Source of the DNA: DATJFQ01 sp035492775
Lineage (GTDB): Bacteria; Acidobacteriota; Vicinamibacteria; Vicinamibacterales; 2-12-FULL-66-21
Length of the DNA stretch: 64,000 nucleotides
Reading direction: 5' to 3'
Assembly: GCA_035492775.1 (NCBI GenBank)
Contig: DATJIW010000087.1
Span: forward strand, 8,349 to 72,348
Below the pieces are notes generated by a model, which was given only the letters and a program-made list of their open reading frames with translations, did not search any database and was not told the origin of the DNA. A program made the translations under genes and the position numbers. Positions 53,555-61,617 of the stretch are shown here, piece after piece (position 1 is the first letter of the stretch; every line of letters begins with the position of its first letter).

Positions 53555-56206
53555 ATGCGATCGCTGCTTCGCCAACTCTGGTATTTACTGCGCTGGCGCC
53601 GCGCGGAAACCGACCTCGACGAGGAACTTCGTTTTCATCGCGACATGAAAACGCGCGAGTTCCACGAGACAGGGATTGATCCGGCTGAAGCCCGCCGGCG
53701 GGCCCGCCTCGCGCTGGGCAATACCAGTCTCACCCACGATCAGGTTCGCGACGTGTGGATCCCACATGGAGTCCAGGGGATTTCGCAGGACCTCCGCTAC
53801 GCCGTCCGTCAGGTGGTGAAGGCGCGCTTCGTATCGGGCGCCGCCATCGCCACGCTCGCGATCGGCATCGGCGCCATTACCGCGATCTTCTCGACGGTCG
53901 ACGCGGTGCTGCTCCGTCCACTTCCCTACTCGCGCCCGAACGAGCTGCTGGACGTGCACACTCGGATGACCGACGGCCGCCTGACCACCGGGCGCCTGTC
54001 AACGCTCGAAATCGAGGCACTGACGAATCGTCAGGATCTGGTGGCCGCTGCGGCGGCATACGTTCCCCAGCCGTTCGACGCGACCCTGATCCGGTCGGAC
54101 GGAACGCCGATCAACGCGAAGATCGACGGCGTCGGCGACGGCTTCTTCAATCTCCTTGGTCTGCCGATGACGCTCGGGCGGGCGTTCACGCATGACGAGC
54201 ACATCTCCGTCAAAGGCCCGCAGGCACCGATCTCCATCGTGCTCTCGTACCGGATCTGGCGCGAGGAGTTCGCCGCCGATCCCTCGATCATCGGGCGGCA
54301 GATACGCCTCGCCGAAGCACCCGCGAGCACCACCATCGTCGGCGTCGCGAATCCGGCAGTGGATATCCCCCAGGGCACGGACTTCTGGTTCAACAGTCGC
54401 ATGCGGCCGAGCGCGAACACGCACGACTTCAATACGCTGCTGCGCCTGCAGCCAGGCGTGACGATTCAGCAGCTGGAGGGTGCGGCGGCGGCGGCGATGG
54501 CGAATCTGGCACGCGTCGAGGCCAGCGACGTCGGCCGCGGATACGTCTTCCGGCCGCTGCTCATCTCGATCGTCGGCGATCTTCGCTCCACCCTCCTCCT
54601 CGTGCTCGGCGCCACGGCGCTCCTGCTCGTGCTCGCGTGCGTCAACGTGAGCAACCTGTTGCTGGCGCGCAGTGGGTCGCGCATGCGCGAAATCGCGGTG
54701 CGATCGGCACTCGGCGCGAGCCGCGGACGCGTCATGCGGCAACTGCTGACCGAATCCGTTGTGCTGGCCGCAGCGGGTGGCGTCCTCGGACTCGGGCTGG
54801 CGTACTCGGCGGTGCGGCTGCTGCTGGCGATTGGAGCGTCCCAGATGCCGCGTCTCCAGAGTGTGCCGCTCGACACGCGCGTCGTGCTGTTCACGGCTGC
54901 GGTACTGATCGCGACGGCGCTCGTTATCGGCCTCATCCCCGCATGGCGGCTCGCGGGCGCGGATATTCGGCCGCTGCTGAACGCTGGCGGACGCACGTCG
55001 AGCGGCGGACGGACCACAGCGCGGCTCATGTCCGGCATGGCCGTCGCTCAGATCGCACTGACGATCGCACTGGTCGCGGGAGCGGGATGGCTGTTGAAGA
55101 GCTTTGTGCGCCTGCAGACGACCGATCTCGGGTTCGTGCCGGACGGACGGCTGGTCGTGGAGGTACGGGCGCCGCGCCGTTTCGCATCGCGGGCGGAGAT
55201 GATTGCCTGGTCCCGGGAGCGCCTCGAACGTGTGAAGGCTGCCGCGGGGGACGCAATCGTCGCGGAGGCGGCGACGTTTCCCTTCAGCACCGACCGCGAC
55301 GGTTCGCTGAACGTCGAGGTGCTGGGGCATCCGTTCGATCCGAACCGCCAGATGACCGGCGGACGCGTGCGGACCGTATCGCCGGAGTTCTTCCGCGCAA
55401 TGGGGGTCAAGCTTCTCGCGGGACGCCTGCTCAGCTCCGACGATCGGCAGGACTCACCACGCGTCGTCGTCGTCAACCAGGAGTTCGTGCGCCGTTTCCT
55501 GCCGGACGTCGATCCGCTGACGCAGTCCTTCGCGTATGGCTATCCGCGCGCGGACCCCAAGACCATGAGCCGCATCGTCGGCGTTGTGGCAGATGTCCGC
55601 TACAAATCCCCCGCGCTCCCGGCGGAGCCGACCTATTACGTCCCCGACGAGCAGTGGGGGCCGGACCTGCAGGAGACGATCATCGTCGCCCCGCGTGACG
55701 GGCGCGCGGAATCGCGTATCTCCGCGATCCGCGCCGAACTGAAGCGGTTCGATCCCGCGATGATCGTGACCTTCACGCCGGCGGACGAGATCGTCGCTAA
55801 TGCCGAAACGCGGCAGCGGCTCGGCATGACGTTGATGCTGTTGTTTGGCCTGACCGCCCTCGTGCTGGCGGCCGTGGGGATTTATGGGCTGCTCGCATAT
55901 GTCGCGAGCGAGCGGCGTCGCGAAATTGCAACCCGCAAGGCGCTCGGCGCGAGCGAGCGCGATGTGTTCTGGATGATGATCCGGGCCGGGGAGCGGCTCG
56001 GCGCCATTGGACTTCTGGTCGGCGTGGCGTCGGCTTACGTCGGCGGCCGCCTCGTCGCAGACAGCGTGTTCGCCATGCGGGCAGCAGATCCCGCCGTGCT
56101 GGGCGCGGCTACGGTCATTGTGGCCTGCGTCACGGCCCTTGCCATTCTCATCCCCGCGATCAGCGCCAGCCGTATCGACGCACTGCGGGCGTTGCGGTCG
56201 GAATAG
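53555..56206 (+). CDS. ADOP family orphan permease with cytoplasmic extension
   Basis: 883 residues. The N-terminal 85 residues form the ADOP extension (RAETDLDEELRFHRDMKTRE, ARRRARLALGNTSLTHDQVR). Then the usual two modules: helix SGAAIATLAIGIGAITAIF, MacB core, FtsX helices with REIAVRSALGASRGRVMRQL, second core, and a last FtsX domain with RREIATRKALGASERDVFWM; it ends ISASRIDALRALRSE. It lies 8 bases after padR. Orphan: no ATPase nearby. Confidence 0.92.
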   Translation: MRSLLRQLWYLLRWRRAETDLDEELRFHRDMKTREFHETGIDPAEARRRARLALGNTSLTHDQVRDVWIPHGVQGISQDLRYAVRQVVKARFVSGAAIATLAIGIGAITAIFSTVDAVLLRPLPYSRPNELLDVHTRMTDGRLTTGRLSTLEIEALTNRQDLVAAAAAYVPQPFDATLIRSDGTPINAKIDGVGDGFFNLLGLPMTLGRAFTHDEHISVKGPQAPISIVLSYRIWREEFAADPSIIGRQIRLAEAPASTTIVGVANPAVDIPQGTDFWFNSRMRPSANTHDFNTLLRLQPGVTIQQLEGAAAAAMANLARVEASDVGRGYVFRPLLISIVGDLRSTLLLVLGATALLLVLACVNVSNLLLARSGSRMREIAVRSALGASRGRVMRQLLTESVVLAAAGGVLGLGLAYSAVRLLLAIGASQMPRLQSVPLDTRVVLFTAAVLIATALVIGLIPAWRLAGADIRPLLNAGGRTSSGGRTTARLMSGMAVAQIALTIALVAGAGWLLKSFVRLQTTDLGFVPDGRLVVEVRAPRRFASRAEMIAWSRERLERVKAAAGDAIVAEAATFPFSTDRDGSLNVEVLGHPFDPNRQMTGGRVRTVSPEFFRAMGVKLLAGRLLSSDDRQDSPRVVVVNQEFVRRFLPDVDPLTQSFAYGYPRADPKTMSRIVGVVADVRYKSPALPAEPTYYVPDEQWGPDLQETIIVAPRDGRAESRISAIRAELKRFDPAMIVTFTPADEIVANAETRQRLGMTLMLLFGLTALVLAAVGIYGLLAYVASERRREIATRKALGASERDVFWMMIRAGERLGAIGLLVGVASAYVGGRLVADSVFAMRAADPAVLGAATVIVACVTALAILIPAISASRIDALRALRSE

Positions 56207-56343
56207 CCGACCGCTGCGGCGTTCACGGCAATCTGGACCGCGCGCTACGCGAACCGGTGCAATGCAGGTATCGGGCACGAACAACGAATGCTCTAGCTTG
56301 CTCGCGTCGTGCTTCAGTACAACACTTGCATGCAATCGCACTC

Positions 56344-56541
56344 ATGGCTAAGTACGGCAAAGCAGCAGGCAAGCGCGTCAAGTCGGCGATGCACCGGAAG
56401 AAGAAAGGGACTCTCAAGAGCGGCTCGGGCCGCAAAGTGAAGAGCCGGAAGCAGGCGATCGCGATAGGCCTCAACGAAGCCAGGAAGAAGGGCGCCAAGG
56501 TCCCGAAGCGCAAGTCTTCGCGATCGCGAAAGAAGAGATAG
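56344..56541 (+). CDS. DUF6496 small basic protein
   Basis: 65 residues from ATG 56344. The protein reads MAKYGKAAGKRVKSAMHRKK, then LKSGSGRKVKSRKQAIAIGL and NEARKKGAKVPKRK, matching the DUF6496 pattern seen in many bacteria. Over 35 percent Lys/Arg; probably binds nucleic acid. Function unknown. Single gene between the ADOP and a convergent M20 gene. Confidence 0.88.
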   Translation: MAKYGKAAGKRVKSAMHRKKKGTLKSGSGRKVKSRKQAIAIGLNEARKKGAKVPKRKSSRSRKKR

Positions 56542-56562
56542 CGCGCGTTCACGCTTCTGGCT

Positions 56563-57939
56563 CTACTTGCCGGCGAGCGCGGGAACGAGCTCGTGCCAGA
56601 AGTCCACCGCGTCATAGTACGCGGCGACTGGTATACGTTCGTCCCGCCCGTGCGCGCGAACGTCGGCCGGATCGTTGAAGATGGCGGCCAGTCCGTATAC
56701 CGGAACGCCGGCATTTCTGACGTAGAGCCCGTCGGTCGCGCCCGCCTCCATCTGCGGTAGCACGACCACGCCCGGAAAGTGCTTCTGCGCGAGCTGCTCC
56801 ACCACGGCCATCACGTCCGCGCGCAGGGGCGACGCGGGGCTCCGCTTGGGAGCCAGGGCCACCTGCATCTCGGCATGCGCGCCGCTGAAGATCTCTTCGA
56901 GCTTCTGCCGAATCGCGACCGGGTCGTCATTCGGCAATATCCGGCAGTTGACATTGACGCTCGCCGTCTGCGGGAGAGCATTCGGCGCGTGGCCGCCCTC
57001 GATCATGGTCGCCACGCACGTCGTACGCATGAACGCGTTCAACTGCGGATCCGCCGACAGGCGCGCGATCGCGTCCGTTGACGCTGTACCTGCCGCCAGC
57101 GCTTTCATGTCCCCAGCCGTCTCCGGCGCGCGGAGCGCCGCGTCGCGCTCGAAGTACTTGCGCGTCAGATCGCTGAGCTCGACGGGGAACTGAAAGCGGG
57201 CCAGACCGTCCAGCGCCGCCGACAACCGGTAGATCGGATTGTCCGCGTTGCGGGGACGCGAGCTGTGGCCGCCGCGGTCCTTGGTCGTAAACCGGTAGTC
57301 TGCGTAGATCTTCTCGCTCGCCTGGAGGTTGAGCACGGCGCGTTTGCCGTCGATCACGTCACCGGCGCCTGCATCGGCGTTCAAGGCAAAGTCCGCCGAA
57401 CGCATCGCGGGCACGTGGTCCAGCATCCAGCGAATCGTCTCGCCGCCGGTCTCCTCATCCGATGTCAGCACCGCGATCACGTCGCGCGCGGGCGTCAGGC
57501 CTTCGCGCTTCCATCGAATCATGTTGGTGACGATGTTGGCGTCCCCCTGTTTGTCGTCGCCGACGCCGCGCCCGTAGAAGTACCCGTCGCGTTCGGTCAG
57601 CGTGAACGGCGGAACCGTCCAATCCTCGGGCCTCGCCGTGACGACGTCGAGGTGGGCGATGAGCACGATCGGTTTCTCCGCCGAACGGCCCGGCAGGCGG
57701 ATATAGACGTTCGAGTGTTTCGGGTCGGGTCCCATCACCTTCGCGTCTTCGGCGCTGAACCCCGCGGCCCGCAGCCGCTGTTCGATCGCGGCCGCCGCCC
57801 GCTCGGTGCCGACCACGTCCGTGGTCGTATCGATGCCGACCAGCTCCTGCAGCACGTCGTGCGCGAGCTGCCGGTCGGGTGGGAGCTGGGGCTGCCAGGC
57901 GGCAGCGGCGGTGACGAACACCAGCGGCAGAATCTTCAT
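56563..57939 (-). CDS. M20/M25/M40 family metallopeptidase, secreted
   Basis: 458 residues with a short signal (MKILPLVFVTAAAAWQ). The di-zinc ligands are complete: VLIAHLDVVTA (His), YGRGVGDDKQG (bridging Asp), TSDEETGGET (catalytic and ligand Glu), NADAGAG (Asp) and the late DVRAHGRDERI (His). The dimerisation lid contains GGHSSRPRNADNPIY. Closest in style to carboxypeptidase/dipeptidase-like M20 enzymes of Acidobacteriota; the peptide substrate is not defined. Divergent from the amidase at 58100. Confidence 0.88.
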   Translation of the reverse strand: MKILPLVFVTAAAAWQPQLPPDRQLAHDVLQELVGIDTTTDVVGTERAAAAIEQRLRAAGFSAEDAKVMGPDPKHSNVYIRLPGRSAEKPIVLIAHLDVVTARPEDWTVPPFTLTERDGYFYGRGVGDDKQGDANIVTNMIRWKREGLTPARDVIAVLTSDEETGGETIRWMLDHVPAMRSADFALNADAGAGDVIDGKRAVLNLQASEKIYADYRFTTKDRGGHSSRPRNADNPIYRLSAALDGLARFQFPVELSDLTRKYFERDAALRAPETAGDMKALAAGTASTDAIARLSADPQLNAFMRTTCVATMIEGGHAPNALPQTASVNVNCRILPNDDPVAIRQKLEEIFSGAHAEMQVALAPKRSPASPLRADVMAVVEQLAQKHFPGVVVLPQMEAGATDGLYVRNAGVPVYGLAAIFNDPADVRAHGRDERIPVAAYYDAVDFWHELVPALAGK

Positions 57940-58099
57940 AGGGGCAGTATCGCATGTGCCCCGTCACTGAAGGCCCGCTCGGTGAAGCATGCGACGCTCA
58001 GTTTGCGATCCCCGGACGCACGAAGTTGCACGCACGCCTTCTCCGCCGTATGCTCTGAGGCCCCGTCCGGCTCCGGATCACTGTCGAAGGAGGAGCATC

Positions 58100-59770
58100 A
58101 TGTCGATTGGCGATGACACCTCTCGGAGAAACGGAATCACGCGCCGCGTGTTCCTTGGAGCCGGCGCCGCCAGCGGCGCCGTCCTGCTGAGCGGCCGCAT
58201 CGGCTCGCTGTTCACCGCCACGATTTCGGCGGCCGCCGATCAGCCGTGGATCGAGTCCGGCGTCCCGGAGCTGCAGGCGATGATGGCGAGCGGCGCGCTG
58301 ACGAGCCGGGCGCTCACGCTCGGGTATCTCGACCGCATACGAACGTTGAACCCGCTGCTCGCGGCCGTCATCGAAACGAACTCGCAGGCCGTCGGCATCG
58401 CGGCGCAGCTGGACGCGGAGCGCCGTGCAGGTTTCATTCGCGGTCCGCTGCATGGGATTCCGATTCTCGTGAAGGACAACATCGCCACGAGCGACACGAT
58501 GCAGACGACGGCCGGCTCCCTGGCGCTCGTCAACAGCACCGTGCCGGCTGACGCGCCGATTGTCGCCCGCCTGCGGGCCGCCGGTGCCGTGATACTGGGA
58601 AAAGCCAACCTGTCGGAATGGGCGAATTTCCGCGGGTTCGCGCCGTTCAATGGCTGGAGCGCGCGCGGTGGCTTCACTCGCGATCCCTACCTCCTCAGCT
58701 TCGACCCGTGCGGATCGAGTTCAGGTTCGGCGGTTGCCGCGGCAGCGAACCTGTGCGCAGCCGCGGTCGGGACCGAGACCGACGGATCGGTGGTCTGCCC
58801 CTCCGGTAACAATCTCGTCGTCGGGATCAAGCCAAGCCTCCCGCTGCTCTCGCAGGACGGCATCGTTCCGATCGGTCACAGCCAGGACACGGCCGGACCG
58901 ATTGCGCGGACCGTGACCGATGCGGCCATCCTGCTCGGCGTGATGCAGACGCCGGGGATTCCCGGCGTGCCGTCGACGTATACGCCATTTCTTCAGCGCG
59001 GCGCGCTCGCCGGCAGGGTGATCGGCGTCGATTCGCGATACTTCACGGAGGATTACGGCGGCGAGCCCGATCTCGTGGCCGTCGCGCAACAGGGAATCGC
59101 GGCACTCTCCAGCCTCGGAGCAACCGTCATCGAGGTCGACACCGGCGATTCGAACGCCTACTTCGACGACGAATTCACGGTCCTGCTCTCGGAGTTCAAG
59201 GTGCAGATTGCCGAGTACCTGGCAACGCTCCGGCATACGCAGCTGCGCACGCTTCGTGATTTGATCGACTTCAACATCGCACACTGCCCGGCCGAGATGA
59301 AATACTTCGGCCAGGAACTGTTCGAGCTTGCGGACAGCACGAGCGGCGATTTGACCGACCCGGTGTATTTGGCCGCACGGGCGAACTCGGCGGGCCTGGC
59401 GCGGAGCGGCATCGACACCGTCCTGCAGAGCGTCGACGCCATCGTCGCGCCGACGTACAGCTTCGCGTCCACACCGGCGGCGGTCGCCGGCTATCCGAAC
59501 ATTTCGATCCCGATCGGGCTGACGCCTGAGGGAAAACCCGCCGGACTGTGGATGTACGCGGGCCTGCATCAGGAGGCGAAGCTGATCGCCTTCGCGTTCG
59601 ATCTCGAGCAGGCGGTTCAGCCGAGGCGCGCCGCTCAGTTCCTGGGTTCCGTCCCGCCCGAACCGCCCGACGCCGGCATCTGCGAAGCGCTGCCATCGAA
59701 GCCGCACGTGTTCACGGGGAAAGCGCACCTTCCGCGCCACCTCGGGACAGGGAAACCGATCAAAGGTTGA
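58100..59770 (+). CDS. TAT-exported amidase-signature hydrolase
   Basis: 556 residues from ATG 58100 (AAGGAGGAG upstream). The N-terminus has twin arginines and a hydrophobic stretch (NGITRRVFLGAGAASGAVLL), a Tat signal. Amidase signature core: GPLHGIPILVKDNIATSD (catalytic Lys), LSFDPCGSSSGSAVAAAANL (cis-Ser) and TETDGSVVCPSGNN (nucleophile Ser), a complete Ser-cisSer-Lys triad. It hydrolyses amides outside the cytoplasm, substrate unknown. Confidence 0.9.
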   Translation: MSIGDDTSRRNGITRRVFLGAGAASGAVLLSGRIGSLFTATISAAADQPWIESGVPELQAMMASGALTSRALTLGYLDRIRTLNPLLAAVIETNSQAVGIAAQLDAERRAGFIRGPLHGIPILVKDNIATSDTMQTTAGSLALVNSTVPADAPIVARLRAAGAVILGKANLSEWANFRGFAPFNGWSARGGFTRDPYLLSFDPCGSSSGSAVAAAANLCAAAVGTETDGSVVCPSGNNLVVGIKPSLPLLSQDGIVPIGHSQDTAGPIARTVTDAAILLGVMQTPGIPGVPSTYTPFLQRGALAGRVIGVDSRYFTEDYGGEPDLVAVAQQGIAALSSLGATVIEVDTGDSNAYFDDEFTVLLSEFKVQIAEYLATLRHTQLRTLRDLIDFNIAHCPAEMKYFGQELFELADSTSGDLTDPVYLAARANSAGLARSGIDTVLQSVDAIVAPTYSFASTPAAVAGYPNISIPIGLTPEGKPAGLWMYAGLHQEAKLIAFAFDLEQAVQPRRAAQFLGSVPPEPPDAGICEALPSKPHVFTGKAHLPRHLGTGKPIKG

Positions 59771-59837
59771 ATGACAAGGGCGGTGTCGCAGACGGGCGAT
59801 CGCGGCGGGTGCTTTTCGCTTTGCTTCGCGCGGTGTG

Positions 59838-60254
59838 TCAGGTACCGCGAACGTCGAAGCCGAATGCACGCGCTGCGGCGCCGAGCGCCGCGTCATGAGT
59901 CACCATCTGGGGTAACGGTCCGATGCGGTCCCGCCAGATAAGGGCGGTGGCGAGGTGAATACCATCCAGCGTGCCCACGGGTAAAGGCATCGGTTCGCTC
60001 GCACGGCTCAATACCGGTGGACGCAGCAGCACCAGGTCGACCGCTTCGAGCCACTCGTTTACCACGGCAGTCCGATCCGCCGCCTCGTCCATCGTCAGCG
60101 CGCCTTGAGTGCGAAGCCGATCGAGCGTCCGCGCGCTTTCGACGGCAATCAGTTCGCTCGAGACCAGTCCGTCGTAGGTGCGCAGGTCCTCAAGAGCCCC
60201 CGGCTCACGCAGAACGATACGCAGGAGCGCCGACGTATCGAGATACGCGATCAC
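59838..60254 (-). CDS. VapC-like PIN-domain toxin
   Basis: 138 residues. PIN acidic residues: MIAYLDTSALL (first Asp), SSELIAVESAR (Glu), VGTLDGIHLATAL (third Asp) and MVTHDAALG (fourth). Such toxins cut RNA. It overlaps the antitoxin gene by 4 bases (ATGA), so toxin translation depends on the antitoxin. Chromosomal TA module next to a tRNA scar. Confidence 0.92.
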   Translation of the reverse strand: MIAYLDTSALLRIVLREPGALEDLRTYDGLVSSELIAVESARTLDRLRTQGALTMDEAADRTAVVNEWLEAVDLVLLRPPVLSRASEPMPLPVGTLDGIHLATALIWRDRIGPLPQMVTHDAALGAAARAFGFDVRGT

Positions 60255-60499
60255 CGGCGGCGACGATCTTCAAGCAGAGCGGCGGTGCTGTCAGTGCGTT
60301 TGGAAGGTCTGGGCGGGAGCTTCAGGTCGCGCAGCCGACGTTGGGCCTTGCGAATCTCGAGGGACGGCGCGCCAACGGGGACGATCCGAGCAACCGGCGT
60401 ATCGCGGTCGAGGACGGTCACCGTTCCGCCGTTTCGTACGGATCGAAGGTGGTGGCTGAGGCGCGCCTTCAAATCCGCAATGCGGACCTCATTGGTCAT
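60251..60499 (-). CDS. Phd/YefM-type antitoxin
   Basis: 82 residues from ATG 60499; a TTG two codons earlier is possible. N-terminal Phd/YefM DNA-binding fold: EVRIADLKARLSHHLRSVRN, GTVTVLDRDTPVARIVPV; basic C-terminal tail (LPPRPSKRTDSTAALLEDRR) for toxin binding. It neutralises the PIN toxin and should repress its own promoter through the palindrome that covers the start codon. Confidence 0.92.
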   Translation of the reverse strand: MTNEVRIADLKARLSHHLRSVRNGGTVTVLDRDTPVARIVPVGAPSLEIRKAQRRLRDLKLPPRPSKRTDSTAALLEDRRRR

Positions 60500-60534
60500 G
60501 ACCAATTATGGTCACGAGAGGTCTTGACGGTCAA
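60491..60534 (-). promoter_or_regulatory. TA-module promoter with perfect 16-bp operator
   Basis: On the minus strand TTGACC (60534-60529), 18 bases, CATAAT (60510-60505). ATTGGTCATGACCAAT at 60491-60506 is a perfect palindrome that covers the end of the -10 box, the expected transcription start and the antitoxin ATG (60499). The mRNA is predicted to be leaderless. A half-site TGGTCA recurs at 60509-60514. Confidence 0.75.
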
Positions 60535-60546
60535 GTGCGGATGCGC

Positions 60547-60571
60547 TGGCGGAGGTAGTGGGACTCGAACC
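60547..60571 (-). other. tRNA 3'-end remnant (tRNA-Ser-like), attachment-site scar
   Basis: On the minus strand the 25 bases read as a tRNA 3' end: GGTTCGAGTCCCAC (T-loop and 3' T-stem strand), TACCTCC (acceptor 3' strand), G, CCA. No matching 5' strand (GGAGGTA) exists within the next 100 bases and the 5' T-stem strand does not pair, so it is not a working tRNA. Such fragments are the typical leftovers at the edge of integrated elements. It lies 13 bases upstream of the TA promoter. Confidence 0.6.
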
Positions 60572-60678
60572 GATCTCACCCACTGCGATCGCAATCCCAC
60601 CGCCCCGCTGAGGTCCGGCAACTTGCACGCGCTCCCCGTTCCGGCACCATCGCGAGCCGGAAGGGGGTGCCTGTGCGA

Positions 60679-61275
60679 ATGCCCGTTCTCATCTTAGGTA
60701 CGGCCGCGGCACTGGCGGTGTCGATGTCCGCCATGGCGGAGCCGATAACCGCCCACCTTGTTCTCACTATCGAGGGTGGCGTGGCCGAATCGGAGGTTAC
60801 ACCGTTGTTCGGGCCGCTGCACGCCGGCGACACGCTTAACGCGGCGATCACTTTCGACCCGGGCCAGGCCGACCTGTCGAGCGACCCGTTCAATGGCACG
60901 TTCGAGAGCGTCAGCGGTTCGATCGGTGAGATCCAGCTGACACACGGGGAGATGGCGACTGGGACGGGGCCGTTTCCGGACTCAATCAGTTTCTTCAGCG
61001 GGAACGTGGGCGGTGAGCCTGCGGGATCGGGCCGCGTGTTTTTCAACTTCATCTGGGACCGCCCGGCCACGTTCGGCGATGCGCTGCCTCAGAGCGTGCG
61101 TGAAATCGTCGGGTACGGCCCGGGACGGTTCAGCTTTGACGTCATCGGCGAGAATGACGCGAGCGCGCTGTCCGGAACCGTCCAGGCGGTGGCGCAGACG
61201 CCGGAGCCGGCCTCATGGCTGCTGCTGGGCACCGGCGCGGCGTTTATCGCGCGACGCTGCCGGCAGCGTGTCTGA
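60679..61275 (+). CDS. PEP-CTERM sorting domain protein
   Basis: 198 residues from ATG 60679 (a GTG at 60667 is possible). Signal peptide MPVLILGTAAALAVSMSAMA, a beta-rich body (LVLTIEGGVAESEVTPLFGP, GRVFFNFIWDRPATFGDALP), and a C-terminal PEP-CTERM signal: TPEPASWLLLGTGAAFIARR then a basic end. Such proteins are processed by exosortase and exported to the envelope or matrix. No exosortase gene is in this window. Function of the body unknown. Confidence 0.85.
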   Translation: MPVLILGTAAALAVSMSAMAEPITAHLVLTIEGGVAESEVTPLFGPLHAGDTLNAAITFDPGQADLSSDPFNGTFESVSGSIGEIQLTHGEMATGTGPFPDSISFFSGNVGGEPAGSGRVFFNFIWDRPATFGDALPQSVREIVGYGPGRFSFDVIGENDASALSGTVQAVAQTPEPASWLLLGTGAAFIARRCRQRV

Positions 61276-61617
61276 CCCATTCGAAAGCGCGCGTACGCCC
61301 GGCGTTCTGCGAGTGCACTCGACTTGTATTCCTCGCGATGAGCGCCGGCGCAGAGGCCGCAGTGACTCGCAACCCGGTTGAGAGTGGGCCTTGGCGCGTT
61401 GCGCTTCGGCGAGACCACTCAGCGAAAGCATCTCGCCGAAGCCCGCCGGAAATCTCAGCGGGCGGAGGCGGATGGCGGGCTGGGTGGGACGATTTCCGCA
61501 ACTGCTCATCCATCCGGCATAACCGGCTGAGATCTCACTCAAGATGGTGTTCCGATAGCCAGTACGCGACCAGACAGGAGTAATCTCACGTTCGCGCCTC
61601 TGGTAAAGTCTCGTCCC
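61276..61617. other. 342-base non-coding gap with a 12-bp stem
   Basis: No gene recognised. GCTTCGGCGAGA (61403-61414) and TCTCGCCGAAGC (61431-61442) are perfect inverted repeats with a 16-base loop. It may end the PEP-CTERM transcript or be a protein-binding site; there is no T tract. Confidence 0.5.

Noticed and set aside
60547..60640. Complete tRNA gene on the minus strand
   Set aside because: Only the 3' 25 bases look like a tRNA; no 5' acceptor strand, D-arm or anticodon arm can be drawn.
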